Shown here in pieces: positions 1 through 8,648 of a stretch of DNA of 52,123 bases; position 1 is the first letter of the stretch, and every line of letters begins with the position of its first letter. The DNA is from Pseudomonadota bacterium (GTDB lineage Bacteria; Pseudomonadota; Gammaproteobacteria; Burkholderiales; Burkholderiaceae_C), in contig JAIUOM010000013.1 in assembly GCA_020161215.1 (NCBI GenBank), positions 1 to 52,123 on the forward strand, given 5' to 3'. The notes under the pieces are model-generated. The model ran no database searches, was not told the origin of the DNA, and saw nothing but the letters and a program-made list of their open reading frames with translations. A program made the position numbers and the translations under genes.

Positions 1-2986
1 CACCCTCGCCGGCGGCGGCCAGGGGCAGCGCGGCTTCGTCGATGGGCGCGTCTTGCAGCAGCGCGGGCGCGGCCTGCTGGGCGGCGGCCTGCCAAACCTG
101 CTGGCGGCGGTGCCCGGCCAGGGCGCCCAGGGCGTCGGCGGCGGCCAGCAGGTTGGTCTCGCGCAGGGTCAGTGCGGCGCGCCGAGCCAGGTCGGCCACG
201 TCGGCAAACGGGGCTTGCGCGCGGGCCTGGGCGATGCGTTGGGCGGCGGCTGGGTTCAAGCCCTTGATCAGGCGCAGGCCCAGGCGCACGGCCGGGCGCT
301 GGGCGGAAAAATGGTGATCTGACCCCGATAAAGACAAGGGTTCCAGCGCGCAGTCCCAGTGGCTGACGGTGGCGTCGGGGGGGCGCACGGCGACGCCGTG
401 GCGCTGGGCGTCCTGGATGAGTTGCGAGGGGCCGTAAAACCCCATCGGCTGGGAGTTGAGCAGCGCGGCCAGGAAGGCTTCGGGCTCGTGGCACTTGAGC
501 CAGGCGCTTTCGTAGGCGATCAGGGCGAAGCTGTAGGCGTGGCTTTCGGGAAAGCCGTATTCGCCAAAGCCCTTGATCTGCTCGAAGATGCGGCGCGCGA
601 AGTCGGCGCTGTAGCCATGCGCCCGCATGCCTTCGGTCAGGCGCTGCTCAAAGGGCTCCAGCCCGCCCTTGCGTTTCCAGGCCGCCATGGCGCGGCGCAG
701 GCTGTCGGCGTCATCGGCCGAGAAGCCGGCCGCCAGCATGGACAGCTCCATCACCTGTTCCTGAAAGATCGGGATGCCCAGCGTGCGCCCCAGCGCCTGG
801 GCCAGGCGCGGCGGTGCGTCGGGGCGGTCGAGGGTGGAGCGTTCGTAGGTGATCGGCAGGCCGCGCCGGGCGCGCTCGCGCGCCTGCAGGTAGGGGTGCA
901 CCATGCCGCCGCTGATCGGGCCGGGCCGCACGATGGCCACCTGCACCACCAGGTCGTAGAAGGTGGTGGGCTTCAGGCGCGGCAGCATGGACATCTGGGC
1001 GCGGCTTTCGATCTGGAAGGTGCCGACGGTGTCGGCGCGGCGGATCATGGCGTAGGTGGCGGCGTCTTCGCTCTGAATGTCATAGCGTGTGAAGCTGTGT
1101 CCGCGCCGGATGGCGACCATTTCAATGCAGCGGCGCAGGGCGCTGAGCATGCCCAGGGCGAGCACGTCGACCTTCAGCATGCCCAGGGCTTCCAGGTCGT
1201 CCTTGTCCCACTGGATGACCTGGCGCAGCGCCGGGCGCGCGGGCAGCCAGTCGGCCAGGGGGGAGGCGTCGGCGGGGTCGGGCGCCTCGTCCCAGGCGCC
1301 GGTGCCGGGCATGGCCGCCGGCTCCACCGGCACCAGCCGGGTCAGCGCGGTCTGGGTCAGCACGAAGCCGCCGACGTGCTGACTCAGGTGCCGGGGTGTG
1401 CCGCGCAGCTGCCCGGCCAGGTGCAGCCACAGCCGGGCCTGCTCGGCGCCGATCGGCGTGCCCAGCTGCTCGGCCAGCGCGTGCAGGCGCAGGGCGGCCT
1501 GCTCGCCGGGGTGAAAGCGGTGGTGTTCCTTGGCGAAGGCGTCGATCAGTGGCTGTGGCACGCCCAGCGCCTGGCCGACGTCGCGCAGGGCGCTGCGGGT
1601 GCGCCAGCAGATGACGGTGGCGGCCAGGGCGGCGCGCTCGCGGCCGTACTTGGCGTGGATGTACTGGATGACTTCCTCGCGCCGCTCGTGCTCGAAATCG
1701 ACGTCGATGTCGGGCGGCTCGTGGCGGCGCGCGCGGCTGATGAAGCGCTCCAGCAAGGGGTGTGATTTCTCCGGGTCGGCGGCGGTGATGCCCAGGCACC
1801 AGCACACCACCGAATTGGCGGCCGAGCCCCGGCCCTGGCACAGGATGCCGCGCCGGCGCGCCTCGCGCACGATGTCGTGCACGGTGAGAAAGAACATCTC
1901 GTAGCGACACTCGGCGATCAGGGCCAGTTCCTTGTCGATGAAGGCGGCAATGGGCGGCGGCGTGCCGCGGGGGTAGCGCTCGGCCGCGCCCTGCAGGGTC
2001 AGGCGGCGCAGCGTCTGCGTGGGCGTCAGGCCGGGCAGCACGGTTTCTTGCGGGTAGTTGTAACGCAGCTCTTCCAGGCGGAAGCCGCAGCGCGCGGCCA
2101 CGGCCAGCGTGCCGACCAGCAGCGCGGGTGGGTGGATGTGCGCCAGTTGCGGGCGCGGGCGCAGGTGCCGCTCGGCATTGGCTTGCAGCGCAAAGCCGCA
2201 GTCGGCCACCGGACGCCCCAGGCGGATGGCGCACAGCACGTCGTGCAGGCGTTTGGCGCCGCGCGCGTGCAGTTGCACGTCGCCGGCGGCCAGCAGCGGC
2301 CAGCCGGTGGCGGCGCTGGCCTGCCGCAGCTGGGCCAGCCACAACGCGTCGTCGGCGCCGCCGTGCAGCTCGGCGAGCAGGGCCGGCGGCGGCATTCTTG
2401 AGGATTTTTGGGCGGAGGCCGTTGCCAATACAGCCAAGACAGCTATCAAATCAGGAGTTGATTGGGCCGCCCGGTCGGGCGCCCAGAGCAGCACGCAGCC
2501 GTGCAGCGCGGCCAGTGCCTGGGGCAGGGGCGGCAGGCGGTAGTCGCCCTTGGGCGCGGCGCGGCGCGTCAGGGTGATGAACTGGCACAGCTGGCCCCAG
2601 CCGTCCAGGTCGGGCGCCAGGGCCACCAAGGTGCCTTGGTTGGCAAAGCGGAATTCGCTGCCGTACAGCAGCTTCAGGGGCTCGGCGCGCGGCGTGGGCG
2701 GCTGGCGCAGGCACTCGCGCAGCGCGTTCCAGGCGCGCACCACGCCGGCCACCGAGCATTCGTCGGTCAGGGCGAGCGCGGTGTAGCCCAACGTCCAGGC
2801 GCGGCGCACCAGGTCTTCCGGGCTGCTGGCGCCGCGCTGAAAGCTGAAATGGCTCAGGCAGTGCAGTTCGGCGTAGTCGGACGCGTCGTCGGCGGCGACG
2901 GGCGGCGTTGGCGCGCGCGGCGGCAGCGCATGCAGCGTGGCCGACGGGCGGTGTTGTGGCCGGCTTGGGGTGTGCGGCTCAGGCAT
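1..2986 (-). CDS. dnaE2: Error-prone DNA polymerase III alpha subunit DnaE2 (3' end outside window)
   Basis: C-family polymerase of the ImuA-ImuB-DnaE2 translesion cassette, which carries out SOS mutagenesis. The frame is open from ATG 2986 to the window edge, about 995 codons, so the C-terminus is missing. It starts with a PHP domain (YAELHCLSHFSF, then ALALTDECSVAG) and continues with the C-family palm acidic motif PDIDVDF at about residue 425 and the KVDVLALGML region. The start ATG overlaps the imuB stop by 8 bases, suggesting coupled translation. Two stretches look foreign to the family: about 20 residues near 2402-2459 made by a dispersed repeat, and about 12 residues near 302-345. Both keep frame and sit in linkers, so the gene is probably functional. 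Family assignment is firm. Confidence 0.95.
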   Translation of the reverse strand, partial: MPEPHTPSRPQHRPSATLHALPPRAPTPPVAADDASDYAELHCLSHFSFQRGASSPEDLVRRAWTLGYTALALTDECSVAGVVRAWNALRECLRQPPTPRAEPLKLLYGSEFRFANQGTLVALAPDLDGWGQLCQFITLTRRAAPKGDYRLPPLPQALAALHGCVLLWAPDRAAQSTPDLIAVLAVLATASAQKSSRMPPPALLAELHGGADDALWLAQLRQASAATGWPLLAAGDVQLHARGAKRLHDVLCAIRLGRPVADCGFALQANAERHLRPRPQLAHIHPPALLVGTLAVAARCGFRLEELRYNYPQETVLPGLTPTQTLRRLTLQGAAERYPRGTPPPIAAFIDKELALIAECRYEMFFLTVHDIVREARRRGILCQGRGSAANSVVCWCLGITAADPEKSHPLLERFISRARRHEPPDIDVDFEHERREEVIQYIHAKYGRERAALAATVICWRTRSALRDVGQALGVPQPLIDAFAKEHHRFHPGEQAALRLHALAEQLGTPIGAEQARLWLHLAGQLRGTPRHLSQHVGGFVLTQTALTRLVPVEPAAMPGTGAWDEAPDPADASPLADWLPARPALRQVIQWDKDDLEALGMLKVDVLALGMLSALRRCIEMVAIRRGHSFTRYDIQSEDAATYAMIRRADTVGTFQIESRAQMSMLPRLKPTTFYDLVVQVAIVRPGPISGGMVHPYLQARERARRGLPITYERSTLDRPDAPPRLAQALGRTLGIPIFQEQVMELSMLAAGFSADDADSLRRAMAAWKRKGGLEPFEQRLTEGMRAHGYSADFARRIFEQIKGFGEYGFPESHAYSFALIAYESAWLKCHEPEAFLAALLNSQPMGFYGPSQLIQDAQRHGVAVRPPDATVSHWDCALEPLSLSGSDHHFSAQRPAVRLGLRLIKGLNPAAAQRIAQARAQAPFADVADLARRAALTLRETNLLAAADALGALAGHRRQQVWQAAAQQAAPALLQDAPIDEAALPLAAAGEG
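2402..2459 (+). repeat. Comamonadaceae-type dispersed repeat, copy A, inside dnaE2
   Basis: Read on the plus strand this runs from a GGATTTTTG head to an AGCTATCAAATCAGGAG tail, the same architecture as the copies near 44.6, 47.0, 48.2 and 51.2 kb. It shares CCAATACAGCC and CAGCTAT, equally spaced, with the copy in the M16 signal peptide. It is translated in frame within dnaE2 (residues TPDLIAVLAVLATASAQ). Confidence 0.7.
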
Positions 2987-4358
2987 ACAAGCCCTGCAGA
3001 AACCAGCGCGGCGGGGCGGTTGCGGCGTGGGCCGAGCTGGGGCGTTCGCGGTACACCCACAGCAGCTGGCGGCGCGCGCCCTGGGCGATGAAGTAGTCGC
3101 GCGCGGCGGCCTGGCCGGCGTGGCCGGGCAGGGCGCCGCTCCACCAGCCGGCTTCGATGCGGCGCGGGCGCGTCAGCAGGCGCAGCGGCGTGCCGTCGTG
3201 GCAGGGTTGGCCGGCGCGCACGGCCAGCGGGCGCGGCTCGCGCAGCAGCCAGGTGGGGGCCAGGGCGTCGGGCCAGTCGGGGCTGGGCGGCGGCGCGACG
3301 GCGCGTGGCTGGGCGGGCTGCCAGGTCTGCTGCTGCTCGGGTCGGTGGTCGGCGTGTGCATGGGGCTGGCGCAGGCTGTCCGGGCCCAGGCGGGCGGCCA
3401 CGCGCTCGACGAACACGTGCAGCGGCTCGCCGTCGCGCTGGGCGCCCTGCAGCAGGCTGGCGCTGGGGCTTTCCCAGGGTTGGGTCTCGACGGCGCGCAG
3501 GCGCAGCCAGGTGGCCGGCGCCAGCATGGGGGTGTGCGCCAGGCGCTCGGCCAGCAGGCGGGTGAGGTGTTCGATGGACTGGGTCGGCTCGGCGGTGCGC
3601 ACCACCAGCGACTGCTCGGGCGGCAGTTCGCGCCCGTTCAGGCGTTTCAAATCCAGCGTCCAGCCCAGCTCCACGGCCAGCACGCCCTGTTGGCGCGCGC
3701 GCAGCCACAGGCGCAGCGCCGCCAGCAGGCGTCGGGCCGCCCACAGCAGGGCCGGGGCGGTGTCGACGTGGGCGGGCAGTTCCAGCGATTGCTGGAAGCG
3801 CTCGGGCGCTGTCAGCCAGGGATGACGTTCGGGCGCCTGGCCCCAGGCGATGTCGAGTGCGGCGCGCAGCCCGGCGCCAAAGCGCCGCACCAGGGGCGCG
3901 CGCGGCAGGGCGTGCAGTTCGCCCCAGGTGCGCAGGCCCAGCCGGGTCAGCAGCGGCAGGTGGGGGCGGGCGGCGCTGAGGGTGTCCAGCGGCAGATCGG
4001 CCGGGCAGCAGGCCGGCAGCGCGCGCCCGGCGCGGCGCAGGCGCAGGCGCGCCAGGGCCGTGAGGCCGGTGGGGGCGCTGGCCAGTTGCAGCGCGCCGCC
4101 GCTCGGCTCGTCCTGCCGCAAGCGCGCCAGCAAGGCACGCGGGCCGCCCCACAGGCGCAGGCTGGCCGAGGTTTCCAGCAGCAGGGCTTCATCCACCCAG
4201 GCCACGCGTGGCGTAAAGGTGAGCGCCCACCAACCGAGCGCCTCGGGGCTGAAGGCGACGCGGCGGCTGTCGTCCGCCGATGGCGGATCGTCCCCGTTGG
4301 CCAGGGCCTCAGGCGGCCAGTGCAGGGCGATCCAGTGCGAGGAGCGGGACGGGGGCAT
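2979..4358 (-). CDS. imuB: ImuB, Y-family polymerase-like protein of the SOS mutasome
   Basis: ImuB is a catalytically inactive Y-family polymerase homologue that links DnaE2 to the beta clamp and ImuA during translesion synthesis (family knowledge). The 459-residue product starts MPPSRSSHWIALHWPP and contains the little-finger-like region and the Pro/Ala/Arg-rich C-terminal half typical of ImuB. It lies between imuA and dnaE2, overlapping both. I chose ATG 4358; an in-frame TTG at 4397 with an upstream GAGGT is a possible earlier start that would deepen the imuA overlap to 89 bases. No canonical DxDxFY catalytic motif is visible at the N-terminus, as expected for ImuB. Confidence 0.9.
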   Translation of the reverse strand: MPPSRSSHWIALHWPPEALANGDDPPSADDSRRVAFSPEALGWWALTFTPRVAWVDEALLLETSASLRLWGGPRALLARLRQDEPSGGALQLASAPTGLTALARLRLRRAGRALPACCPADLPLDTLSAARPHLPLLTRLGLRTWGELHALPRAPLVRRFGAGLRAALDIAWGQAPERHPWLTAPERFQQSLELPAHVDTAPALLWAARRLLAALRLWLRARQQGVLAVELGWTLDLKRLNGRELPPEQSLVVRTAEPTQSIEHLTRLLAERLAHTPMLAPATWLRLRAVETQPWESPSASLLQGAQRDGEPLHVFVERVAARLGPDSLRQPHAHADHRPEQQQTWQPAQPRAVAPPPSPDWPDALAPTWLLREPRPLAVRAGQPCHDGTPLRLLTRPRRIEAGWWSGALPGHAGQAAARDYFIAQGARRQLLWVYRERPSSAHAATAPPRWFLQGLYA

Positions 4359-5100
4359 GAGAGGTGCCTGGCGCGGCAGGGGCGCGCGTGGGTTCAAAGA
4401 GCAGGACCTCGGCGCTGGCCGGCGGTGCCGCGGCAGAGACCGCCGCGTGCTCGGCGGCCAGCAGGGCGTGCAAGTGCGGCGCCAAGGCCGGCAGCGTCAG
4501 CGGCGTGACCAGAGGGGGGCCGCGCCGCTTGAGGATGTCCACGCGCAGCGCATCGGCCTGATCGGCCATCGCGTGCAGCCGCAGCAGGGCCGGCGAGGCC
4601 GCGCCGGCCGCGCTGTCGGGGCGCAGCGCCAGCAGCAGCACGCGCGCACGCTGCGCCGCCGCCAAGTGCAGGCGGCGCAGTTCGGGCACGCGGGCGCGTG
4701 GCAGCCAGGCCAGCACGGCCGGGGCGTCGGCGCAGCGCAAGGCCTGTTCGGCGCCCCACAGCTGGGCGGCCGGGTTGTCGGCGCGCAGCCACAGCAGGGC
4801 GCTGGCGGCCAGGCCGGCGGCCTGGAGCGCGGGAGCAAAGGGTTCGTGCGGCGGATTGACCAGCACCACGCGGCCGCCCTCGGTCTGCTGGTGCGCGGCC
4901 AGGGCCGGCAGCAGCAGCGGCCAAAGGGGGGTGTCGGCGCTTGGGTGCAGCACTTCGATCAGCGCGCCCAGCGGCCAACCGCCGCCGGGCAGCTCGGCGT
5001 CCAGCGCGGCGTGGCCGCTGGTGAGCACCCGCGCGGGGGCGCTGGCCAAGGCATCGGCGGACCAGAGGTGGGGCGGGAGGGCTGCTTTCTGGGTGGACAT
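4309..5100 (-). CDS. imuA: ImuA, RecA-like SOS mutagenesis protein
   Basis: First gene of the imuA-imuB-dnaE2 cassette. The 263-residue product (start MSTQKAALPPHLWSADALA) has the ImuA/SulA-like RecA-fold pattern, including ELPGGGWPLGALIEVLHP at about residues 34-51 and conserved strands such as RVVLVNPPHEPFAPAL. In characterised systems ImuA modulates RecA and ImuB and is needed for damage-induced mutagenesis. ATG 5100 is chosen because it follows a LexA-boxed promoter at 5115-5150 by only 14 bases. An upstream in-frame extension to 5220 would run through that promoter and is rejected. The 3' end overlaps imuB. Confidence 0.88.
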   Translation of the reverse strand: MSTQKAALPPHLWSADALASAPARVLTSGHAALDAELPGGGWPLGALIEVLHPSADTPLWPLLLPALAAHQQTEGGRVVLVNPPHEPFAPALQAAGLAASALLWLRADNPAAQLWGAEQALRCADAPAVLAWLPRARVPELRRLHLAAAQRARVLLLALRPDSAAGAASPALLRLHAMADQADALRVDILKRRGPPLVTPLTLPALAPHLHALLAAEHAAVSAAAPPASAEVLLFEPTRAPAAPGTSHAPVPLLALDRPALAA

Positions 5101-5114
5101 GGTGGATTCAGTAA

Positions 5115-5130
5115 CTGTATTTTTATACAG
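5115..5130 (-). promoter_or_regulatory. LexA (SOS) box upstream of imuA
   Basis: CTGTATTTTTATACAG is a match to the CTGT-N8-ACAG LexA operator consensus, with the inner TAT/ATA also symmetric. It ends 15 bases from the imuA start codon and covers the predicted -10 hexamer. Confidence 0.9.
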
Positions 5131-5150
5131 TTTTTTGAGGCAGGTGTCAC
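5122..5150 (-). promoter_or_regulatory. Predicted sigma-70 promoter of imuA-imuB-dnaE2
   Basis: On the minus strand GTGACA (5150-5145) and TATAAA (5127-5122) are separated by exactly 17 bases. The -10 lies wholly inside the LexA box, so bound LexA would occlude it directly. Confidence 0.7.
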
Positions 5151-5402
5151 GAGGTTTTTTGATGGAATGCGGTCGGCCGGGAGGTGCGCCAGATGGCGGC
5201 GCGGAACGCCCTCGCACCACGCGCTTCGTTCAGGCAAGCGCAGCTCGCCAGGCTGTCTGGATAAAGCCTGCAGTTGAAAAAATTTACGAAAACACCCGCT
5301 TGGTCCGACCCTGCCGGCTTTCCCCGGCTTGAACCCGAACCGCGCCAGCGCCAGCCCAGGCCCAAACCGGACTATGCTCGCCACCGATCCTCGCGCAGCG
5401 CC

Positions 5403-6584
5403 ATGGCCTCCGACCCCCGCTCTTCCTCCGTCAAGCTTCCCGCCGGCATCTGGGTGCTGGGCTTCGTCAGCCTGCTGATGGACATTTCGTCCGAGATGGT
5501 CCACGCCCTGCTGCCGCTGTTCATGGTCGGCACGCTGGGCGCCAGCGCGCTGGTGGTGGGGCTGATCGAGGGGCTGGCCGAGTCGACGGCGCTGATCGTC
5601 AAGGTGTTCTCGGGCGTGCTCAGCGACCACCTGGGCAAGCGCAAGGCGCTGGCGGTGTTCGGCTACGCCCTGGGGGCATTCACCAAACCGCTGTTTGCCC
5701 TGGCCCCCGGCATCGGCGTGGTGCTGACGGCGCGGCTGCTGGACCGGGTCGGCAAGGGCATCCGCGGGGCACCGCGCGACGCCCTGGTGGCCGACATCGC
5801 CCCGCCCGAGGCGCGCGGCGCGGCTTTCGGGCTGCGCCAGTCGCTGGACACGGTGGGGGCGTTTCTCGGCCCGCTGCTGGCGGTGGGGCTGATGCTGCTG
5901 TGGCACGACGATTTCCGGGCCGTGTTCTGGGTCGCCGTGGTGCCGGGGCTGCTGGCGGTGGCGCTGCTGGTGCTGGGCGTGCGCGAGCCGGCGCGCCCGG
6001 CCGGCAGCGCCCGACTCGGCAATCCGATCCGGCGCGAGAACCTGAGGCGCTTGGGCCGCGCCTACTGGTGGGTGGTGGCGGTGGGCGCGGTGTTCACGCT
6101 GGCGCGCTTCAGCGAAGCCTTTTTGGTGCTGCGCGCGCAGCAGGCCGGCATGGCCGTGGCCTGGGTGCCGCTGGTGATGGTGGCCATGAACCTGGTGTAC
6201 GCGGCCAGCGCCTACCCGTTCGGCAAGCTGTCCGACCGCATCAGCCACCGCGCGCTGCTGGGCGCCGGCCTGCTGGTGCTGGTCGCCGCCGACCTGGTGC
6301 TGGCGCTGGGCCAGCATTGGGGCGCGGTGCTCGCCGGGGTGGCGCTGTGGGGCGTGCACATGGGCATGACGCAGGGCCTGCTGGCGACCATGGTCGCCGA
6401 CACCGCGCCGGCCGATCTGCGCGGCACGGCGTTCGGGTTTTTCAACCTGGTCAGCGGCATCGCCATGCTGGCCGCCAGCGTGCTGGCCGGCCTGCTGTGG
6501 GACCGGCTGGGACCGGCGTTCACCTTTTACGCCGGGGCCGGGTTTTGCGTGCTGGCGGGGGTGGCGCTGTCTGTCCGGAAATGA
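5403..6584 (+). CDS. Major facilitator superfamily transporter
   Basis: Integral membrane protein of about 393 residues with roughly 12 hydrophobic segments and the MFS loop signature between TM2 and TM3 (SDHLGKRKALAVFGY), plus a second-half equivalent (GKLSDRISHRALLGAGLL). The first helix carries WVLGFVSLLMDISSEMVHALLP, a pattern of drug/H+ antiporter-like MFS proteins. Substrate unknown. ATG 5403 is preferred: the frame is open to a TTG at 5274, but the added N-terminus is Arg/Pro-rich and unlike a transporter. The gene is divergent from imuA with about 300 bases between the starts and shows no functional link to its neighbours. Confidence 0.88.
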   Translation: MASDPRSSSVKLPAGIWVLGFVSLLMDISSEMVHALLPLFMVGTLGASALVVGLIEGLAESTALIVKVFSGVLSDHLGKRKALAVFGYALGAFTKPLFALAPGIGVVLTARLLDRVGKGIRGAPRDALVADIAPPEARGAAFGLRQSLDTVGAFLGPLLAVGLMLLWHDDFRAVFWVAVVPGLLAVALLVLGVREPARPAGSARLGNPIRRENLRRLGRAYWWVVAVGAVFTLARFSEAFLVLRAQQAGMAVAWVPLVMVAMNLVYAASAYPFGKLSDRISHRALLGAGLLVLVAADLVLALGQHWGAVLAGVALWGVHMGMTQGLLATMVADTAPADLRGTAFGFFNLVSGIAMLAASVLAGLLWDRLGPAFTFYAGAGFCVLAGVALSVRK

Positions 6585-6610
6585 GCGGCTTGCCCCTCAT
6601 GTGCCAATAG

Positions 6611-6660
6611 AACGGCAGTAGACCAGCGCCCATCCATCCTGTGCAGCTATTATTTTGGAA
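6611..6660 (+). repeat. Dispersed repeat, copy G, at the 3' end of the CoA-transferase gene
   Basis: Contains the CATCCATCCTGTGCAGCTATTATTTT segment in pieces (ATCCTG, then GCAGCTAT), matching the head-to-tail arrangement of the family. The TAA stop of the minus-strand CoA-transferase lies inside it. Confidence 0.45.
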
Positions 6661-7558
6661 GCGTGTACAGCGGAATATCGTGCGCCCGCGCCAGCGCGTC
6701 GAGTTGCTTGCGGGTCTTGCCGGCGGCCCAGGCGGTGATGGCGGCGTGCGATTCGGGCGCGAAGGGCGCGCGCGCGTCGGGCTCGGGCAGGCCGGCCACG
6801 CTGAACAGGGCGCGCGCGAAGTGCGGCTCCAGCGCGGCGATGGCCACGCGCCCGTCCTTGCAAGGGTAGACGCGGTAGCCGGCGTGCGCGCCGCCGACGG
6901 CGCCGGTGGGCAACGTCAGGCCCCAGGTGCGCGGCAGGGCCAGCCATTCGGCGGCCTGCGACAGCGCCACCTGGCGGCATTGGCCGCGCTCGCTGGCGCG
7001 GGCTTGCAGCAGACAGGCCAGAACGGCTTCGCTGGCCATCAGGGCGCCGGCCATGTCGGCCAGCAGCGAGGGCGGCAGGCTGGTGCCGGCGACCAGGCCG
7101 GCTTCGGCCAGGTAGGTCAGATCGTGCCCTGGCTCCTCGGCGCGTTCGCCCGGGGCACCGACGATTTCGACCAGCGACAACTGGGGGTGTGCACGGTGCA
7201 GGCTCTTCCAGCCCAGGCCCAGCTTGAGCAGGGCCGAGGGGCGAAACGAGGTCAGCAGCAGATCGGTCGTGGCCAGTTCCTTGGCCAGGCGGGCCTGGCC
7301 GCGCTCGGTTTTCAAGTCCAGCTGCAGCACGCGGATGTCGGCGTGCAAGGTGGTGTAGGCGCCGATGTCGTACTGGCCCATCGGGTCGCCCGAGATGGGG
7401 CGGCCGGTGGCCGTTTGGCCGGGCCCGGGCGGCTCGATCTTGAGGCAGCGCGCGCCCAGGCCTTGCAGGCGCAGCAGCGCCGCCGGTCCGGGCAGGTTGA
7501 GCGCCAAGCTGACAATGCGCGTGCCGCGCAGGGGTTGAAAGCGGGGGGAGGTGACCAT
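6650..7558 (-). CDS. Short CaiB/BaiF family III acyl-CoA transferase or racemase-like protein
   Basis: Family III CoA-transferase fold (also used by alpha-methylacyl-CoA racemase). N-terminal Rossmann-like part MVTSPRFQPLRGTRIVSLALNLPGPAALLRLQGLGARCLKIEPPG and the central GHDLTYLA motif, whose Asp corresponds to the family's catalytic Asp. At 302 residues it is much shorter than the usual 380-430, and the C-terminal part is abbreviated; it resembles the compact racemase-like subgroup. It stands alone between convergent and tandem neighbours, so no pathway can be assigned. The stop codon falls in a dispersed repeat. The minus-strand start ATG 7558 gives the conserved N-terminus. Confidence 0.85.
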   Translation of the reverse strand: MVTSPRFQPLRGTRIVSLALNLPGPAALLRLQGLGARCLKIEPPGPGQTATGRPISGDPMGQYDIGAYTTLHADIRVLQLDLKTERGQARLAKELATTDLLLTSFRPSALLKLGLGWKSLHRAHPQLSLVEIVGAPGERAEEPGHDLTYLAEAGLVAGTSLPPSLLADMAGALMASEAVLACLLQARASERGQCRQVALSQAAEWLALPRTWGLTLPTGAVGGAHAGYRVYPCKDGRVAIAALEPHFARALFSVAGLPEPDARAPFAPESHAAITAWAAGKTRKQLDALARAHDIPLYTLPK

Positions 7559-7673
7559 CGACCCATCCTATCAAAAATATAGCGCCACGTCTTTATCGGG
7601 CGCCGGGGTGATGGCAATTTAGCGCAAAAGTCGTGGGTGGCCGGCTTTCCGAGAGTGGCCCGGCCGGGTCAGT

Positions 7674-8465
7674 TCACAGCGCCACCAGTTTCAGCCCCGC
7701 GTACCCCAACAGACCGGCCAGCAGGGTGCGCACCAGGCGCTCGGGCGTCTTCACCATCAGGCGGCTGCCCAGCCAAATGCCGGGCAGCGAGCCGGCCAGC
7801 AGCAGGCCCAGCAGCGGCCAGTTGACCGAGCCGATGCTGGCGTGGCCCAGGCCCGCCACCAGGGTCAGCGGCACGGCGTGGGCGATGTCGGCGCCGACGA
7901 TGCGCGGCAGCGGCAGGCGCGGGTAGAGCAGCATCAGCGCCGTCACGCCGATGGCGCCAGCACCCACCGAGGTCAGCGTGACCAGCGCGCCGATCACCGC
8001 GCCCAGCAGCACCGGCAGGGACCAGTGGCGCGCGCGGGTGGGCGGCGTGTCGTCCGCCGCGGCGAGCTGGCGCGGGGTGGCTTTGCGTGCCAGCGCCTTG
8101 TACAGCGTGGCCACCGCCGTCAGCAGCAGGGCGACGCCCAGCACGCTGGTCATCAGCTGTTGCACCACCGGGTCGGCCGCGCCGCGATCGTGCAGCACCC
8201 ACAGCGTGATGAGCGAAGCCGGTACGCTGCCGGCCGCCACCTGGCCCACCACCGGCCAGTCGACCAACCCGCGCCGCGCCAGGCTGACCGAGCCACCGGC
8301 CTTGGTGACGGCGGCGAACAGCAGGTCGGTGCCCACCGCCAGGTGCGGCTTGACGCCAAAGAAGAAGATCAGGATCGGCGTCATCAACGAGCCGCCGCCC
8401 ACGCCGGTCATGCCCACGATGGCGCCGACCCCGAAGCCCGCCAGAACGAATGCAAGAGATTCCAT
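7674..8465 (-). CDS. TauE/SafE family sulfite exporter-like membrane protein
   Basis: 263-residue, strongly hydrophobic protein with about eight predicted helices in two repeats. It opens with MESLAFVLAGFGVGAIVGMT followed by GVGGGSLMTPILIFFFGV, the TauE/SafE (DUF81) signature, repeated in the second half as TSVGAGAIGVTALMLLYPRLP. Members are implicated in export of sulfite, sulfoacetate or similar anions; the substrate here is not deducible. Monocistronic by position. Confidence 0.9.
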   Translation of the reverse strand: MESLAFVLAGFGVGAIVGMTGVGGGSLMTPILIFFFGVKPHLAVGTDLLFAAVTKAGGSVSLARRGLVDWPVVGQVAAGSVPASLITLWVLHDRGAADPVVQQLMTSVLGVALLLTAVATLYKALARKATPRQLAAADDTPPTRARHWSLPVLLGAVIGALVTLTSVGAGAIGVTALMLLYPRLPLPRIVGADIAHAVPLTLVAGLGHASIGSVNWPLLGLLLAGSLPGIWLGSRLMVKTPERLVRTLLAGLLGYAGLKLVAL

Positions 8466-8648
8466 GGGGGGCGACTGTAGGTGGGTCGTTACGACGCAGG
8501 AACGATTTCTTTGTGGGTTGCTTATCGCTGGTGGTTATAAGGCGCCCCCAATCGGGCCGCTTTCCTACGGCGGATGGGGCGGCGGCGGGTTATGGTGAGG
8601 CGTTGGCCCGGGCGGGCCCACACCCCCAACACCACAAGGAGATGCCCC

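Noticed and set aside
359-1765. 468-codon plus-strand ORF
   Set aside because: Antisense shadow of dnaE2; low-complexity composition (Gly, Ala, Gln, His) and no motif.
7565-7610. Another copy of the dispersed repeat near the CoA-transferase start
   Set aside because: Only a short AT-rich GCTATATTTTTGAT-like match; too little similarity to claim.
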